From contig NZ_CAMKGL010000001.1 in the NCBI RefSeq assembly GCF_946227985.1, forward strand, positions 620,001-684,000: a stretch of DNA of 64,000 nucleotides, written 5' to 3'. The notes under the pieces are model-generated. The model worked only from the letters and a program-made list of their open reading frames with translations. It did no database searches and was not told the origin of the DNA. A program made the position numbers and the translations under genes. This document shows positions 19,001 through 28,389 of this stretch, piece after piece. Numbering within the stretch: position 1 is the first letter of the stretch; every line of letters begins with the position of its first letter. Source of the stretch: Serratia quinivorans (GTDB lineage: Bacteria; Pseudomonadota; Gammaproteobacteria; Enterobacterales; Enterobacteriaceae).

Positions 19001-20060
19001 GGCGAGGGTAAAGCTCTTCCATTACGCGTTCGTACTGCGCACGGCTGTAGCGCGGATGCAAGGCGGAAAGCTTGATCGAAATGCCCGGGCCTTCATAGAT
19101 ACCGCGGCCGTTAGAGGCCTTGCCGATGGCGTGGATCGCCTGCTGGTAAGACACCAGGTAGGCCTGCGCGTCGGCTTCGGTCAGCGCGGCTTCACCCAGC
19201 ATGTCGTAGGAGTAGCGGAAACCTTTGTCTTCGAGCTTGCGGGCATTGGCCAGCGCTTCGGCGATGGTTTCGCCGGTCACGAACTGTTCGCCCATCAGGC
19301 GCATAGCCATGTCCACGCCTTTGCGGATCAGCGGTTCACCGCTCTTGCCGATAATACGGTTCAGTGAGCGCGACAGGTTGGCTTCGTTATGGGTCGCGAC
19401 CAGTTTGCCGGTGAACAGCAGGCCCCAGGTGGCAGCGTTAACGAACAGCGACGGGCTGCGGCCAAGGTGAGAATGCCAGTTGCCGTTGCTGATTTTGTCG
19501 CGGATCAGCGCGTCACGGGTTGGTTTGTCAGGAATACGCAGCAGGGCTTCCGCCAGGCACATCAGTGCCACGCCTTCTTGTGAGGAAAGGGAGAACTCCT
19601 GCAACAGGCCCTGCACCATACCGGCGCGGCCGTTTGCACTCTTTTGGTTACGCAGCTTCTCGGCAATATCGTAAGCCATCTTATGGGTGGCTTTGGCGAG
19701 ATCGGCAGGTAAACGCGCCTGTTCGAGCAACATCGGCACCGCTTCGGTCTCAGGACGGCGATAGGCTGCGGTAATCGCCGCGCGGTTGACCGACTGCGGC
19801 AGAATTTGTTCAGCAAATTCAAGGAATGGCTGGTGGGACTCTTCCTGCAGTTGCGGCATAATGTCGTCCGCTTCGGCCTGGCCGGCAGCGGCAATGGCAG
19901 GGATTTCAGGAATGTCGGAACCGTTCTCGAGACGCTCGAGATAATTAAAAATGGCCTGCTTGATCAGCCAGTGCGGCGTGCGATCGATACGCTGTGCTGC
20001 GCTTTTGATGCGATCGCGAGTTGCCTCGTCGAGCTTTACGCCCATGGTGGTAGTGCCCAT
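16089..20060 (-). CDS. putA: Trifunctional PutA: transcriptional repressor, proline dehydrogenase and P5C dehydrogenase
   Basis: PutA oxidises proline to glutamate in two steps at the membrane and, when proline is low, represses the put genes. The 1323-residue protein starts MGTTTMGVKLDEATRDRIKS, the ribbon-helix-helix DNA-binding domain (about 1-47). The FAD-binding proline dehydrogenase barrel follows (about 260-610; INIDAEEADRLEISLDLLEK, later YLVRRLLENGANTSFVNRI). The aldehyde dehydrogenase domain (about 650-1110) has the GGLNAMIVDSS and FDSAGQRCSALR motifs, the latter with the catalytic Cys. A C-terminal extension completes the long form. Divergent from putP. Confidence 0.98.
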   Translation of the reverse strand: MGTTTMGVKLDEATRDRIKSAAQRIDRTPHWLIKQAIFNYLERLENGSDIPEIPAIAAAGQAEADDIMPQLQEESHQPFLEFAEQILPQSVNRAAITAAYRRPETEAVPMLLEQARLPADLAKATHKMAYDIAEKLRNQKSANGRAGMVQGLLQEFSLSSQEGVALMCLAEALLRIPDKPTRDALIRDKISNGNWHSHLGRSPSLFVNAATWGLLFTGKLVATHNEANLSRSLNRIIGKSGEPLIRKGVDMAMRLMGEQFVTGETIAEALANARKLEDKGFRYSYDMLGEAALTEADAQAYLVSYQQAIHAIGKASNGRGIYEGPGISIKLSALHPRYSRAQYERVMEELYPRLLSLTLQARQYDIGINIDAEEADRLEISLDLLEKLCFEPQLAGWNGIGFVIQAYQKRCPFAIDAVIDMAQRSRRRLMIRLVKGAYWDSEIKRAQMDGLEGYPVYTRKVYTDVSYLACARKLLAVPNLIYPQFATHNAHTLSAIYHMAGNNYYPGQYEFQCLHGMGEPLYEQVVGKVAEGKLNRPCRIYAPVGTHETLLAYLVRRLLENGANTSFVNRIADATLPLDELVADPVGAVEAMAASEGQIGLPHPRIPLPRELYGEKRTNSSGLDLSNEQRLASLSSALLTSATQPWRAEPIIDAELDQGVEQPVINPAEPGDIVGYVREATEGEVSRALDAAAAAGPIWFATPPSERAAILERAAELMEGQLQSLLGILVREAGKTFNNAIAEVREAVDFLHYYAGQVRDDFANDSHRPLGPVVCISPWNFPLAIFTGQIAAALAAGNSVLAKPAEQTPLIAAQAVRILLEAGIPQGVLQLLPGQGESVGSVLVNDARVRGVMFTGSTDVAGILQRNIAGRLDPQGRPTPLIAETGGLNAMIVDSSALTEQVVTDVVASAFDSAGQRCSALRILCIQEDVADHTLQMLRGAMAECRMGNPERLSTDIGPVIDADAKTGIERHIQAMRAKGRKVYQAAKGNAQDEKEWSRGTFIKPTLIELDSFDELQKEIFGPVLHVVRFQRSNMESLVDQINAAGYGLTLGIHTRIDETIARVTERAKVGNLYVNRNMVGAVVGVQPFGGEGLSGTGPKAGGPLYLYRLLANRPDDAVLRTLKRQDDERPLEATARPQLLKAHQALEQWAVAEKQSELVTLAQRYAELGQGGTLRPLPGPTGERNTYALLPRERVLCLADNEADALAQLAAVLAVGSSVLWPEAELQRALYRRLPAAVQASISFSKDWQQDKVEFDAAIYHGDADQLRTLCEQIAQRSGAIVSVQGFAHGETNILLERLLIERSLSVNTAAAGGNASLMTIG

Positions 20061-20171
20061 GCCAATCCAACTCCTGTGTTTAAGAACCTATATAAAAACG
20101 GCGGGCCAGATAGGCTGCTGGGATAGGTTCGTGCGTTGTGTGCTGTGATGAATGCAGACAATATCCAGCAT

Positions 20172-20357
20172 GTTGCAACTTTGTGCAACCGTGTTAAATC
20201 AGGCGGATGAACGAAGTGTGAGTTCCATCGATTTTTTAACATCAATAATCGGCATGGTTCTTGCGTGGCCTTTGGCGCGACAGGGTGGCGAGGGAGGCGG
20301 TGAGTAGGTTATCCCCAGTAATATCAGGGCTAACATGAGATTTTTATTAGGTGCAAC
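20172..20357. promoter_or_regulatory. PutA operator motifs in the putA-putP control region
   Basis: The PutA recognition hexamer GTTGCA, or its complement TGCAAC, occurs at 20172-20177/20174-20179 (overlapping as GTTGCAAC), 20184-20189 and 20352-20357. Two near-matches (GTGTAACC, TGTAACTT) lie between 20377 and 20425. Clustered GTTGCA motifs between divergent putA and putP are the known arrangement for autorepression in E. coli. Confidence 0.6.
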
Positions 20358-20562
20358 TCTGTTTGGTGCTGTCAGGTGTAACCCTGAGAGCGGTTAAATG
20401 TGACGCAGGGTAAACTTTGTGTAACTTTGTTGTTAAATATCTTGTTGGATAATGAATGGGTCATCTAGGATAGCCGGCAGTCAGACAATTGCGGGCGGAA
20501 ACTATTTTCACCTGCGGGGGCCCGCGATTTCGCCACGTTCCGGCGGATTGGCAAGCAGTAAC

Positions 20563-20637
20563 TATACCCTATAGCTTTCAAGCTGCAGCTAGGCGAGCGC
20601 AGGTAACAACGCTGCAGCTTGAAAGATGACGGGGATA
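20563..20637. repeat. Short palindromic repeat (copy 1), 75 bp
   Basis: Flanks read TATACCCTATAG ... GATGACGGGGATA. Perfect 15-base inverted arms CTTTCAAGCTGCAGC (20575-20589) and GCTGCAGCTTGAAAG (20611-20625) enclose a 21-base centre. The same ends recur at 33828-34028 around a much longer centre. It lies in the putP leader, 42 bases before the start codon. Confidence 0.8.
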
Positions 20638-20678
20638 TCGCAATACAGCGCGAAATAATAATGAGAGTGGAGAATTTC

Positions 20679-22163
20679 ATGACAATGAGCACACCGATGC
20701 TGGTGACCTTCCTGGTGTATATCTTCGGGATGGTGTTAATCGGCCTACTTGCCTATCGGGCAACCAATAACTTTGACGACTACATTCTGGGCGGTCGTAG
20801 CCTGGGTAGCGTAGTGACCGCGCTTTCTGCCGGCGCATCAGACATGAGCGGCTGGCTGTTGATGGGCTTGCCGGGCGCCATCTTCCTGTCCGGCATCTCC
20901 GAAAGCTGGATTGCCATTGGCCTGACGATCGGTGCTTATTTCAACTGGAAGCTGGTGGCGGGGCGGCTGCGCGTGCATACCGAAGCCAACAATAATGCCC
21001 TGACGCTGCCGGATTACTTCACCAGCCGTTTCGAAGACAACAGCAAGCTGCTGCGGGTGATTTCCGCCATTGTTATCCTGGTGTTCTTCACTATTTACTG
21101 TGCTTCCGGCATCGTGGCCGGTGCGCGCCTGTTCGAAAGCACCTTCGGGATGAGCTACGAAACCGCGCTGTGGGCCGGTGCTGCGGCCACTATCCTTTAT
21201 ACCTTCATTGGCGGGTTCCTGGCGGTGAGTTGGACCGACACCGTGCAGGCCAGCCTGATGATTTTCGCGCTGATCCTGACGCCGGTGATTGTTATTTTCG
21301 CGGTTGGCGGTATTGATACCTCGATGATGGTGATTGAGGCCAAGAACCCGGCCAATATCGATATGCTGAAAGGCCTGAACTTTGTAGCGATCCTCTCCTT
21401 GCTGGGTTGGGGCCTGGGTTACTTCGGTCAGCCACATATTCTGGCGCGCTTTATGGCGGCAGACTCTCACCGTACCATTCGCAGCGCACGCCGCATCAGC
21501 ATGACCTGGATGATCCTGTGTCTGGCCGGCACCATTGCCGTCGGTTTCTTCGGTATCGCCTACTTTGCCAACAACCCTTCGCTGGCGGGCAATGTGTCGC
21601 AGAACGGTGAGCGCGTGTTTATCGAATTGGCGATGATCCTGTTCAACCCGTGGGTAGCGGGCATTCTGTTGTCGGCAATTTTGGCAGCGGTAATGAGCAC
21701 CCTGAGCTGTCAACTGTTGGTGTGTTCAAGCGCGATTACCGAAGACCTGTACAAAGCTTTCCTGCGTAAAGGTGCCAGCCAGCGTGAGCTGGTGTGGGTC
21801 GGGCGCTTCATGGTGCTGCTGGTGGCGCTGATTGCCATCGCGCTGGCGGCAAACCCGGAAAACCGCGTGCTGGGTCTGGTGAGCTACGCCTGGGCCGGCT
21901 TCGGTGCGGCCTTTGGTCCGGTGGTGTTGATCTCGGTAATGTGGTCACGCATGACCCGTAATGGCGCATTGGCCGGTATGCTGGTGGGTGCGGTAACGGT
22001 GATCGTCTGGAAACAGTTTGCCTGGTTGGATCTGTATGAAATTATCCCTGGCTTCCTGTTCGCTTGTATCGCCATCGTGGTGGTGAGCCTGATGGGGCGT
22101 CAGCCTTCGGCAACCATCACCGAACGTTTTGATCAGGCCGAAGCCGAGTTCAAAACCGTTTAA
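20679..22163 (+). CDS. putP: Sodium/proline symporter PutP
   Basis: Inner-membrane Na+/proline symporter of the SSS family. Start placed at ATG 20679 (MTMSTPMLVTFLVYIFGMVL) after GAGTGGAG; this gives 494 residues, close to E. coli PutP (about 502). The frame is open 20 codons earlier, but that part overlaps the palindromic repeat and is not PutP-like. The core SAGASDMSGWLLMGLPGA and the TDTVQASLM segment are conserved, with about 13 hydrophobic spans. Confidence 0.96.
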   Translation: MTMSTPMLVTFLVYIFGMVLIGLLAYRATNNFDDYILGGRSLGSVVTALSAGASDMSGWLLMGLPGAIFLSGISESWIAIGLTIGAYFNWKLVAGRLRVHTEANNNALTLPDYFTSRFEDNSKLLRVISAIVILVFFTIYCASGIVAGARLFESTFGMSYETALWAGAAATILYTFIGGFLAVSWTDTVQASLMIFALILTPVIVIFAVGGIDTSMMVIEAKNPANIDMLKGLNFVAILSLLGWGLGYFGQPHILARFMAADSHRTIRSARRISMTWMILCLAGTIAVGFFGIAYFANNPSLAGNVSQNGERVFIELAMILFNPWVAGILLSAILAAVMSTLSCQLLVCSSAITEDLYKAFLRKGASQRELVWVGRFMVLLVALIAIALAANPENRVLGLVSYAWAGFGAAFGPVVLISVMWSRMTRNGALAGMLVGAVTVIVWKQFAWLDLYEIIPGFLFACIAIVVVSLMGRQPSATITERFDQAEAEFKTV

Positions 22164-22184
22164 TCCTCTTGCACCGCGAGTCTC

Positions 22185-22212
22185 AAAGGGCGCTTAATGC
22201 GCCCTTTGTCAT
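22185..22212 (+). terminator. putP terminator
   Basis: AAAGGGCGC-TTAAT-GCGCCCTTT hairpin followed by GTCATTTTC, 22 bases after the putP stop. Confidence 0.8.
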
Positions 22213-22307
22213 TTTCTATTCCGTGGTTTTCTGTCATCTGCCTGAAACACCTGGCGACATTTGATTAGAAAAAATCACCCTTGTGGCTCTTGTATTTCTT
22301 CCAGCCA

Positions 22308-22326
22308 GAATGATAATCACTATCGT
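22308..22326 (+). promoter_or_regulatory. Fur box upstream of efeU
   Basis: GAATGATAATCACTATCGT closely matches the 19-base Fur consensus (GATAATGATAATCATTATC) about 90 bases before efeU, so the efe operon should be repressed by iron-loaded Fur. Confidence 0.78.
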
Positions 22327-22414
22327 TGTGTTTTACTTTTCTTTACATTGGCGTTACCGCCATTTCTCGCGTGCGGACGCTTCGCAGCAGATGCCTTTTT
22401 AGGGGTTATTAATT

Positions 22415-23260
22415 ATGTTTGTTCCCTTCCTTATCATGTTCCGTGAGGGGCTGGAGGCGGCGTTGATCGTCAGCCTGATTGCCAGTTACCTCAAACGCAC
22501 GCAGCGCGGTCAATGGCTAGGCGTGGTATGGATAGGGGTGATTGTTGCCGCTGCCCTGTGCCTGGCGCTCGGTATTTTCATCAATGAAACCACCGGCGAA
22601 TTCCCGCAGAAGCAACAAGAGCTGTTTGAAGGCATTGTTGCGGTGGTAGCGGTGCTGATCCTCACCTATATGGTGTTCTGGATGCGCAAAGTATCCAAGT
22701 CGGTCAAGGTGCATCTGGAAGGCGCTATCGATAACGCACTCAGCTCCGGTAAAGGCCAGGGCTGGGCGCTGGTGGCGATGGTGTTTTTTGCCGTGGCCCG
22801 CGAAGGCCTGGAGTCGGTGTTTTTCCTGTTGGCAGCCTTCCAGCAAGACGTTGGCATTGCGGCGCCTATCGGTGCGGTACTCGGCCTGGTGGCGGCCATC
22901 GTGCTGGGCATGGTTATCTACTGGGGCGGCGTAAAGTTGCATCTGGCCAAGTTCTTCAAGTGGACCAGCCTGTTTATCCTGTTCGTGGCCGCCGGCCTGG
23001 CTGCCGGGGCGATCCGCGCTTTCCATGAGGCCGGATTGTGGAACCACTTCCAGGATATCGCTTTCGACTTCAGTAACCATCTGTCGACCCATTCGCTGTT
23101 TGGCACCCTGCTCGAAGGTATCTTCGGCTATCAGGAAGCGCCAACGGTAAGCGAAGTAGCGGTCTATTTCCTGTATCTGATCCCAGCACTGATTTTCTTT
23201 TTCCTGCCGCAGCGTGCGGAACCGGCAGCGGTTTCGGCGCAACGTAAAATCAATCATTAA
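22415..23260 (+). CDS. efeU: Iron permease EfeU (FTR1 family)
   Basis: Inner-membrane permease of the EfeUOB iron importer, active in acidic, aerobic conditions. The 281-residue protein has two REGLE motifs, at residues 10-14 and near 129, that form the iron path, within about seven transmembrane spans. It is full length, unlike the frameshifted efeU of E. coli K-12. efeO starts 18 bases downstream. Confidence 0.96.
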   Translation: MFVPFLIMFREGLEAALIVSLIASYLKRTQRGQWLGVVWIGVIVAAALCLALGIFINETTGEFPQKQQELFEGIVAVVAVLILTYMVFWMRKVSKSVKVHLEGAIDNALSSGKGQGWALVAMVFFAVAREGLESVFFLLAAFQQDVGIAAPIGAVLGLVAAIVLGMVIYWGGVKLHLAKFFKWTSLFILFVAAGLAAGAIRAFHEAGLWNHFQDIAFDFSNHLSTHSLFGTLLEGIFGYQEAPTVSEVAVYFLYLIPALIFFFLPQRAEPAAVSAQRKINH

Positions 23261-23278
23261 TTTTAATAGGGAATTTGT

Positions 23279-24415
23279 ATGTCTACTCCATTATTCCGCC
23301 GCAAGGCGTTGCACGCAGCATTACTGGCTTTGCCGGCGTTCGCGCTAAGCATCAACGCTCAGGCGGCGGACGTGCCGCAGGTGAAAATTACCGTTAACGA
23401 CAAACAGTGTGAGCCGATGCAGTTGACGGTAGCGGCCGGTAAAACCCAGTTTGTGGTGCACAACACCAGCCAGAAAAACGTCGAATGGGAAATCCTCAAA
23501 GGGGTGATGGTGGTGGAAGAGCGTGAGAATATCGCGCCGGGCTTCACCCAGAAGATGACCGCCAACCTGGAGGCGGGTGAATACGACATGACCTGCGGAC
23601 TGCTCAGCAACCCCAAGGGCAAGCTGACCGTGACCGCTGCCGCAGGCGCCGCCACCGACGGCAAACCGAATGCAATGGAGTTGGTCGGGCCGATTGCCGA
23701 ATACAAGGTTTATGTGACCAAAGAAGTGGAAGGCCTGGTTAAGCAGACCAAGCTGTTCACCGACGCTATCAAAGCCGGCAACGTGGAACAGGCGCGTAAA
23801 CTCTATGCGCCGACACGCCAGCACTACGAACGCATTGAACCTATCGCCGAACTGTTCTCCGACCTGGACGGCAGTATCGACGCCCGTGAAGACGATTACG
23901 AGAAGAAAGCGGAAGATCCGAAGTTCACCGGTTTCCACCGCCTGGAAAAAGCGCTGTTTGCCGATAACACCACCAAAGACATGAGCAAATACGCCGACCA
24001 ACTGTATAACGACACCCTCGAGCTGCAAAAACGCGTCACCGATTTGACCTTCCCGCCAAGCAAAGTGGTGGGCGGGGCGGCCGGTCTGATCGAAGAAGTC
24101 GCGGCGAGCAAAATCAGCGGTGAAGAAGACCGTTACAGCCGTACCGACCTGTGGGATTTCCAGGCTAACGTCGACGGCGCGCAGAAAATCGTTAACCTGC
24201 TGCGTCCGCTGCTGGTCAAGGCCAATAAACCGTTGCTGGACAAGATCGACGCCAACTTTAAAACCGTTGATACCATTTTGGCGAAGTACAAAACCAAAGA
24301 CGGCTATGAGTCTTACGAGAAGCTGACCAATGCCGATCGCAATGCCATGAAAGGGCCGATCACGACCCTGGCGGAAGATTTGTCACAACTGCGTGGCGTT
24401 CTGGGTCTGGATTGA
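23279..24415 (+). CDS. efeO: Iron uptake protein EfeO (cupredoxin plus M75 domain)
   Basis: Periplasmic iron-handling partner of EfeU, 378 residues. An N-terminal signal peptide ends near INAQAADV. A cupredoxin-like domain (about 30-125; [38 protein letters not shown]) is followed by an M75 imelysin-like domain (about 140-378) containing the HRLE form of the HxxE metal motif near residue 220. efeB follows with 10 bases between. Confidence 0.95.
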   Translation: MSTPLFRRKALHAALLALPAFALSINAQAADVPQVKITVNDKQCEPMQLTVAAGKTQFVVHNTSQKNVEWEILKGVMVVEERENIAPGFTQKMTANLEAGEYDMTCGLLSNPKGKLTVTAAAGAATDGKPNAMELVGPIAEYKVYVTKEVEGLVKQTKLFTDAIKAGNVEQARKLYAPTRQHYERIEPIAELFSDLDGSIDAREDDYEKKAEDPKFTGFHRLEKALFADNTTKDMSKYADQLYNDTLELQKRVTDLTFPPSKVVGGAAGLIEEVAASKISGEEDRYSRTDLWDFQANVDGAQKIVNLLRPLLVKANKPLLDKIDANFKTVDTILAKYKTKDGYESYEKLTNADRNAMKGPITTLAEDLSQLRGVLGLD

Positions 24416-24425
24416 GGCAAGCATA

Positions 24426-25718
24426 ATGAGTAACAAGATCGGCCCGGAAAACGGGCCGCATCCACAGGGCGCGGCGTCACCGTCGCGCCGCCGTTTATTG
24501 CAGGGGTTGGGGCTGGGCGTGCTGGCGCTGGGCGGCAGCCGTCTGACCCAGGCGGCGGATAAAACCACCGATCCGCTGGCGGTACCGCAGGACGAACGTT
24601 GGCAGAAGCAGCCGTTCTATGGCGTGCATCAGGCCGGGATCCTCACGCCGCAGCAGGCCGCGATGATGCTGGTCGCGTTCGACGTGCTGGCGAGTAACAA
24701 GCAGGATTTGGAGCGTTTGTTCCGGTTGCTGACCACCCGCATTGCTTTCCTGACCACGGGTGGCAGGGCGCCGGAGGTGGATCCCAAGTTGCCACCGCTC
24801 GATTCGGGCATTATGGGGCCGGAGATTTATCCGGATAACCTGACGATCACCGTATCGGTCGGCACCTCGTTGTTTGACGAGCGTTTCGGTCTGCAGGCGC
24901 AAAAACCGCTGCGGCTGCAGAAAATGACGCGCTTCCCTAACGATTCGCTGGATGCCAGCCTGTGCCACGGGGATTTGGTGCTGCAGATTTGCGCCAATAC
25001 CAATGAAACTGCTCTCCACGCGCTGCGCGACATTATCAAGCATTCGCCGGATCTGCTCAGCGTGCGCTGGAAGCGGGAAGGGTTTATTTCTGCCCACGCC
25101 GCACGTAGCAAAGGCAAGGAAACGCCAATTAACCTGCTGGGCTTTAAAGACGGCACCGCCAACCCGAAAACCAGCGACAAACCCTTGATGGATCAGGTGG
25201 TGTGGACTGCAGACAACGCCGGGGAACCGGCATGGGCGGTGGGTGGCAGCTACCAGGCCGCGCGTATTATCCGTTTCCACGTGGAATTCTGGGATCGCAC
25301 ACCGTTGCAGGAACAGCAAACCATCTTTGGCCGCGACAAGCACAGCGGTGCGCCACTGGGCATGAAGCATGAGCACGACGAGCCGGACTACGCGCAAGAT
25401 CCCGAGGGGAAAATGATCCCGATGGACGCGCATATTCGCCTGGCCAACCCGCGCACGCCGCAAACCCAAAGCAACTTACTGTTGCGCCGTGGTTACAGCT
25501 ATTCAATCGGCGTGTCCAATTCCGGTCAGTTGGAGATGGGGCTGCTGTTTGTTTGTTATCAGGCCGATCTGGAAAAAGGCTTCCTGACGGTGCAAAAGCG
25601 CCTGAACGGCGAAGCGCTGGAAGAGTATGCCAAACCGATCGGCGGCGGCTATTTCTTTGCGCTACCTGGGGTAAAAGACGCCAATGATTACCTGGGCAGC
25701 GGCCTGTTGAAAGCCTAA
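24426..25718 (+). CDS. efeB: Deferrochelatase/peroxidase EfeB (DyP type)
   Basis: Haem-containing DyP-type peroxidase exported by the Tat system and working with EfeO. Start at ATG 24426 ([15 protein letters not shown]); the frame is open 11 codons upstream. The 430-residue protein carries a Tat signal [18 protein letters not shown] (residues about 19-36) and the DyP motif GFKDGTANP with its catalytic Asp. The family C-terminus ([20 protein letters not shown]) is present. Last gene of efeUOB. Confidence 0.95.
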   Translation: MSNKIGPENGPHPQGAASPSRRRLLQGLGLGVLALGGSRLTQAADKTTDPLAVPQDERWQKQPFYGVHQAGILTPQQAAMMLVAFDVLASNKQDLERLFRLLTTRIAFLTTGGRAPEVDPKLPPLDSGIMGPEIYPDNLTITVSVGTSLFDERFGLQAQKPLRLQKMTRFPNDSLDASLCHGDLVLQICANTNETALHALRDIIKHSPDLLSVRWKREGFISAHAARSKGKETPINLLGFKDGTANPKTSDKPLMDQVVWTADNAGEPAWAVGGSYQAARIIRFHVEFWDRTPLQEQQTIFGRDKHSGAPLGMKHEHDEPDYAQDPEGKMIPMDAHIRLANPRTPQTQSNLLLRRGYSYSIGVSNSGQLEMGLLFVCYQADLEKGFLTVQKRLNGEALEEYAKPIGGGYFFALPGVKDANDYLGSGLLKA

Positions 25719-25731
25719 GCCACGTCTAAAA

Positions 25732-25757
25732 AGGCGGGGGATCCCCGCCTGATTGTT
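25732..25757 (+). terminator. efeUOB terminator
   Basis: AGGCGGGG-GAT-CCCCGCCT hairpin followed by a T-rich stretch, 13 bases after the efeB stop. Confidence 0.82.
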
Positions 25758-25930
25758 TCTGTCATTCACGACGAACCACCGTTAATTAAAATCAATAGTG
25801 ACCTTGCGCAATTGGGGGACCGGGCTTTAATTAAGCTAACTATTTTCATTTTTTGTTAAAAGCATTAACATGCTGGCCATAACGTTCCAAATGGTTCATA
25901 TAATTCGATCCCTTTAACGGCAATCCCCTG

Positions 25931-28078
25931 ATGAAAAGCACTCATAAAAACCGGTTGGCAGTTTCAGCGCTGGTTATTCCAGCCCTACTGCCTGTTTCTG
26001 CCAGCTTTGCGCAGGACAAGGACAGCGAACAGACCATGGTGGTCACCGCCAAGCGCAGCGGTCTTTCTGAACTCTCAACCCCGGCTGCCGTCAGCGTGGT
26101 CACGGGCGATCAAATCCGTGAGGCACGGCCACAGATCAACCTGTCGGAAAGTCTGGGCAGCGTACCCGGTTTACAAATTCAGAACCGCCAGAACTATGCG
26201 CAGGATTTGCAGCTCTCGGTGCGTGGTTTCGGCGCGCGCTCAATGTATGGCGTGCGCGGCGTGCGTATCTATGTCGATGGCATTCCGGCCACCATGCCGG
26301 ATGGGCAGGGGCAGACCTCGAACATTGATCTTAACTCGGTCGAGAAGGTGGAAGTGCTGCGCGGCCCGTTTTCCGCGCTCTACGGTAATGCTTCCGGCGG
26401 CATGGTGAATGTGGAAACCGAAACAGGCCAACAGCCGCCCCGCCTTGAGGCCAGTTCGTACTTCGGCAGCTACGGCACCTGGCGCTATGGCGTCAAGGCC
26501 ACCGGAGCGACCGGTGACGGTACCCACGCAGGTGATGTCAACTACACCATTTCCGGCACCCGTTTCACCACTCAAGGGTTCCGTGACCACAGTGGCGCAC
26601 GGAAAAATCTGGGTAATGCCAAACTGGGCGTTCGCATCGACGATGTCAGCACGCTCACGCTGCTGTTTAACAGTGTTGATATCAACGCCAATGATCCGGG
26701 CGGTCTGACCTCCGCCGAATGGCACGATAATCCGCGCCAGGCCCCGCGAGCCGATCAGTACAATACGCGCAAAACCACGTCACAAACGCAGGCCGGGTTG
26801 CACTATCAGCGTCAGATGGGCACTGATGACGACCTGAGCATCATGATGTATGCCGGTGAGCGTGAAACCACTCAGTACCAGTCGATCCCGGTCGCGGTAC
26901 AGCAGCGCAGTGCGCAGCATCCGGGTGGGGTGATTGACCTGACGCGCCATTATCAGGGAATTGATACCCGCTGGACGCACCATGGCGAGCTGGGCGTGCC
27001 ATATACCCTGACCGGCGGGCTGGATTATGAAACCATGACCGAGCAGCGCAAAGGGTATGAAAACTTTACCCAGGTCAACGGAGTTACTGAGCTGGGTACC
27101 GAGGGAGCGTTGCGCCGCAACGAACGCAACCTGATGTGGAATGTGGATCCTTACCTGCAAACCTCATGGCAGTTGACGCAACAGCTGACGCTGGATGTTG
27201 GTATGCGTTACAGCACCGTCAATTTCGACTCTAACGATCACTACGTCACCGGCGCTAATGGTGATGACAGCGGTAGTGCCAGTTACCATCAGTGGCTGCC
27301 TGCCGGCTCTCTTAACTATGCGGTGATGAGCGGCTGGAACCTGTATCTTTCCGCCGGTCGCGGTTTTGAGACGCCGACCATTAACGAACTGTCTTACCGT
27401 TCTGGCGATCAGGCCGGGCTGAACTTCGGGCTGAATCCCTCGACCAGCGACACGGTGGAGTTGGGCAGTAAAACCCGCATTGGCAATGGCCTGCTGACCG
27501 CTGCCGTTTTCCAGACTGACACTCGCAACGAAATCGTGGTGGATGAAAGCAGCAACGGCCGCACCAGCTACAAAAACGCCGGACAAACCCGCAGGCGTGG
27601 CCTGGAGCTGGCGCTGGATCAGCAATTCGCTTATGACTGGCGGGTGCAGTTGGCCTGGACGTTGCTGGATGCACGCTATCGTGATGATGTATGCGGCGAC
27701 AGCCAGTGTTCGACGGCCAACAGGGTACCCAGTGGCAACCGCATGCCGGGCATTGCACGTAATATGGGGTATGCTTCGCTTGCCTGGTCACCGCCGGAAG
27801 GTTGGTATGCCGGTGCAGAGGTGCGCTATATGAGCGATATTGAAGTTAACGATGCCAACACGGAGCAGGCCCCGGCTTATACCACCGTTGGGTTGAATAC
27901 TGGCTACCGTTATCCGCTGGGCAATTGGATGCTTAACGTTTTCGGTCGGGTAGATAATCTGTTTGACCGACAATATGTGGGCTCGGTGATCGTTAATGAA
28001 GGCAATGGCCGTTACTACGAACCGGCACCGGGCAGAAACTGGGGCGGCGGATTGAGCGTTTCTTATACCTTCGAGTAA
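25931..28078 (+). CDS. pqqU: TonB-dependent receptor PqqU (YncD)
   Basis: Outer-membrane TonB-dependent receptor, 715 residues, closely resembling E. coli YncD/PqqU, which imports the redox cofactor pyrroloquinoline quinone and serves some phages as receptor. A signal peptide ends near SFAQDK, with a TonB-box-like EQTMVVTA just after it. The plug (about 50-165) holds GLQIQNRQNYAQDLQLSVRG and VLRGPFSALYGNASGG. The rest is a 22-strand barrel ending GRYYEPAPGRNWGGGLSVSY. It has its own leader of about 180 bases without a clear Fur box, which fits a receptor not dedicated to iron. Confidence 0.92.
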   Translation: MKSTHKNRLAVSALVIPALLPVSASFAQDKDSEQTMVVTAKRSGLSELSTPAAVSVVTGDQIREARPQINLSESLGSVPGLQIQNRQNYAQDLQLSVRGFGARSMYGVRGVRIYVDGIPATMPDGQGQTSNIDLNSVEKVEVLRGPFSALYGNASGGMVNVETETGQQPPRLEASSYFGSYGTWRYGVKATGATGDGTHAGDVNYTISGTRFTTQGFRDHSGARKNLGNAKLGVRIDDVSTLTLLFNSVDINANDPGGLTSAEWHDNPRQAPRADQYNTRKTTSQTQAGLHYQRQMGTDDDLSIMMYAGERETTQYQSIPVAVQQRSAQHPGGVIDLTRHYQGIDTRWTHHGELGVPYTLTGGLDYETMTEQRKGYENFTQVNGVTELGTEGALRRNERNLMWNVDPYLQTSWQLTQQLTLDVGMRYSTVNFDSNDHYVTGANGDDSGSASYHQWLPAGSLNYAVMSGWNLYLSAGRGFETPTINELSYRSGDQAGLNFGLNPSTSDTVELGSKTRIGNGLLTAAVFQTDTRNEIVVDESSNGRTSYKNAGQTRRRGLELALDQQFAYDWRVQLAWTLLDARYRDDVCGDSQCSTANRVPSGNRMPGIARNMGYASLAWSPPEGWYAGAEVRYMSDIEVNDANTEQAPAYTTVGLNTGYRYPLGNWMLNVFGRVDNLFDRQYVGSVIVNEGNGRYYEPAPGRNWGGGLSVSYTFE

Positions 28079-28116
28079 CTTGCGGACTCGCCTGTCGGCG
28101 TCATCATTCAGCATCA

Positions 28117-28142
28117 GGGCGGGAGCTTTCCCGCCTTTTTTA
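28117..28142 (+). terminator. pqqU terminator
   Basis: GGCGGGA-GCTT-TCCCGCC hairpin followed by TTTTTT. Confidence 0.9.
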
Positions 28143-28261
28143 TTTATAAATTTCGGGGGGATTGACAGGTTCTGGGTTGGGTGAAATTTAATCGGGAAAC
28201 CAAAATGTCATCGACGTCATTTAATGGTAAGTGTTTGATATTATGTGTATTAAAAATTTTA

Positions 28262-28289
28262 TTGAATGACGTAATCGGCGTGATATAGT
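28262..28289 (+). promoter_or_regulatory. Candidate sigma-70 promoter upstream of phoH
   Basis: TTGAAT, a 16-base spacer and TATAGT resemble a vegetative promoter about 475 bases before phoH. If used it would give a long leader. Not tested. Confidence 0.35.
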
Positions 28290-28367
28290 GTTCGTGCGCT
28301 ACGTGAAAACAAAAAAGATTAAATTTTTTTACATTTTAGTAACGCGGCAAGGTTGAATGTCATTATA

Positions 28368-28385
28368 CTGTAATCATCTGGCGGT
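28368..28385 (+). promoter_or_regulatory. Candidate Pho box upstream of phoH
   Basis: CTGTAATCATCTGGCGGT is a partial match to the tandem PhoB half-site pattern CTGTCATAAATCTGTCAT. The first half is better than the second. E. coli phoH is PhoB-dependent, which makes the location plausible. Confidence 0.3.
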
Positions 28386-28389
28386 AGTT

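Noticed and set aside
16089-20060. Possible frameshift or domain loss in the very long putA
   Set aside because: All three functional domains and the C-terminal extension read through in one frame at the expected length.
20838-21713. 291-codon minus-strand frame across putP
   Set aside because: Antisense shadow of a conserved membrane-protein gene; His/Gln/Arg-rich.
24495-25469. 324-codon minus-strand frame across efeB
   Set aside because: Antisense shadow; no domain and no ribosome site.
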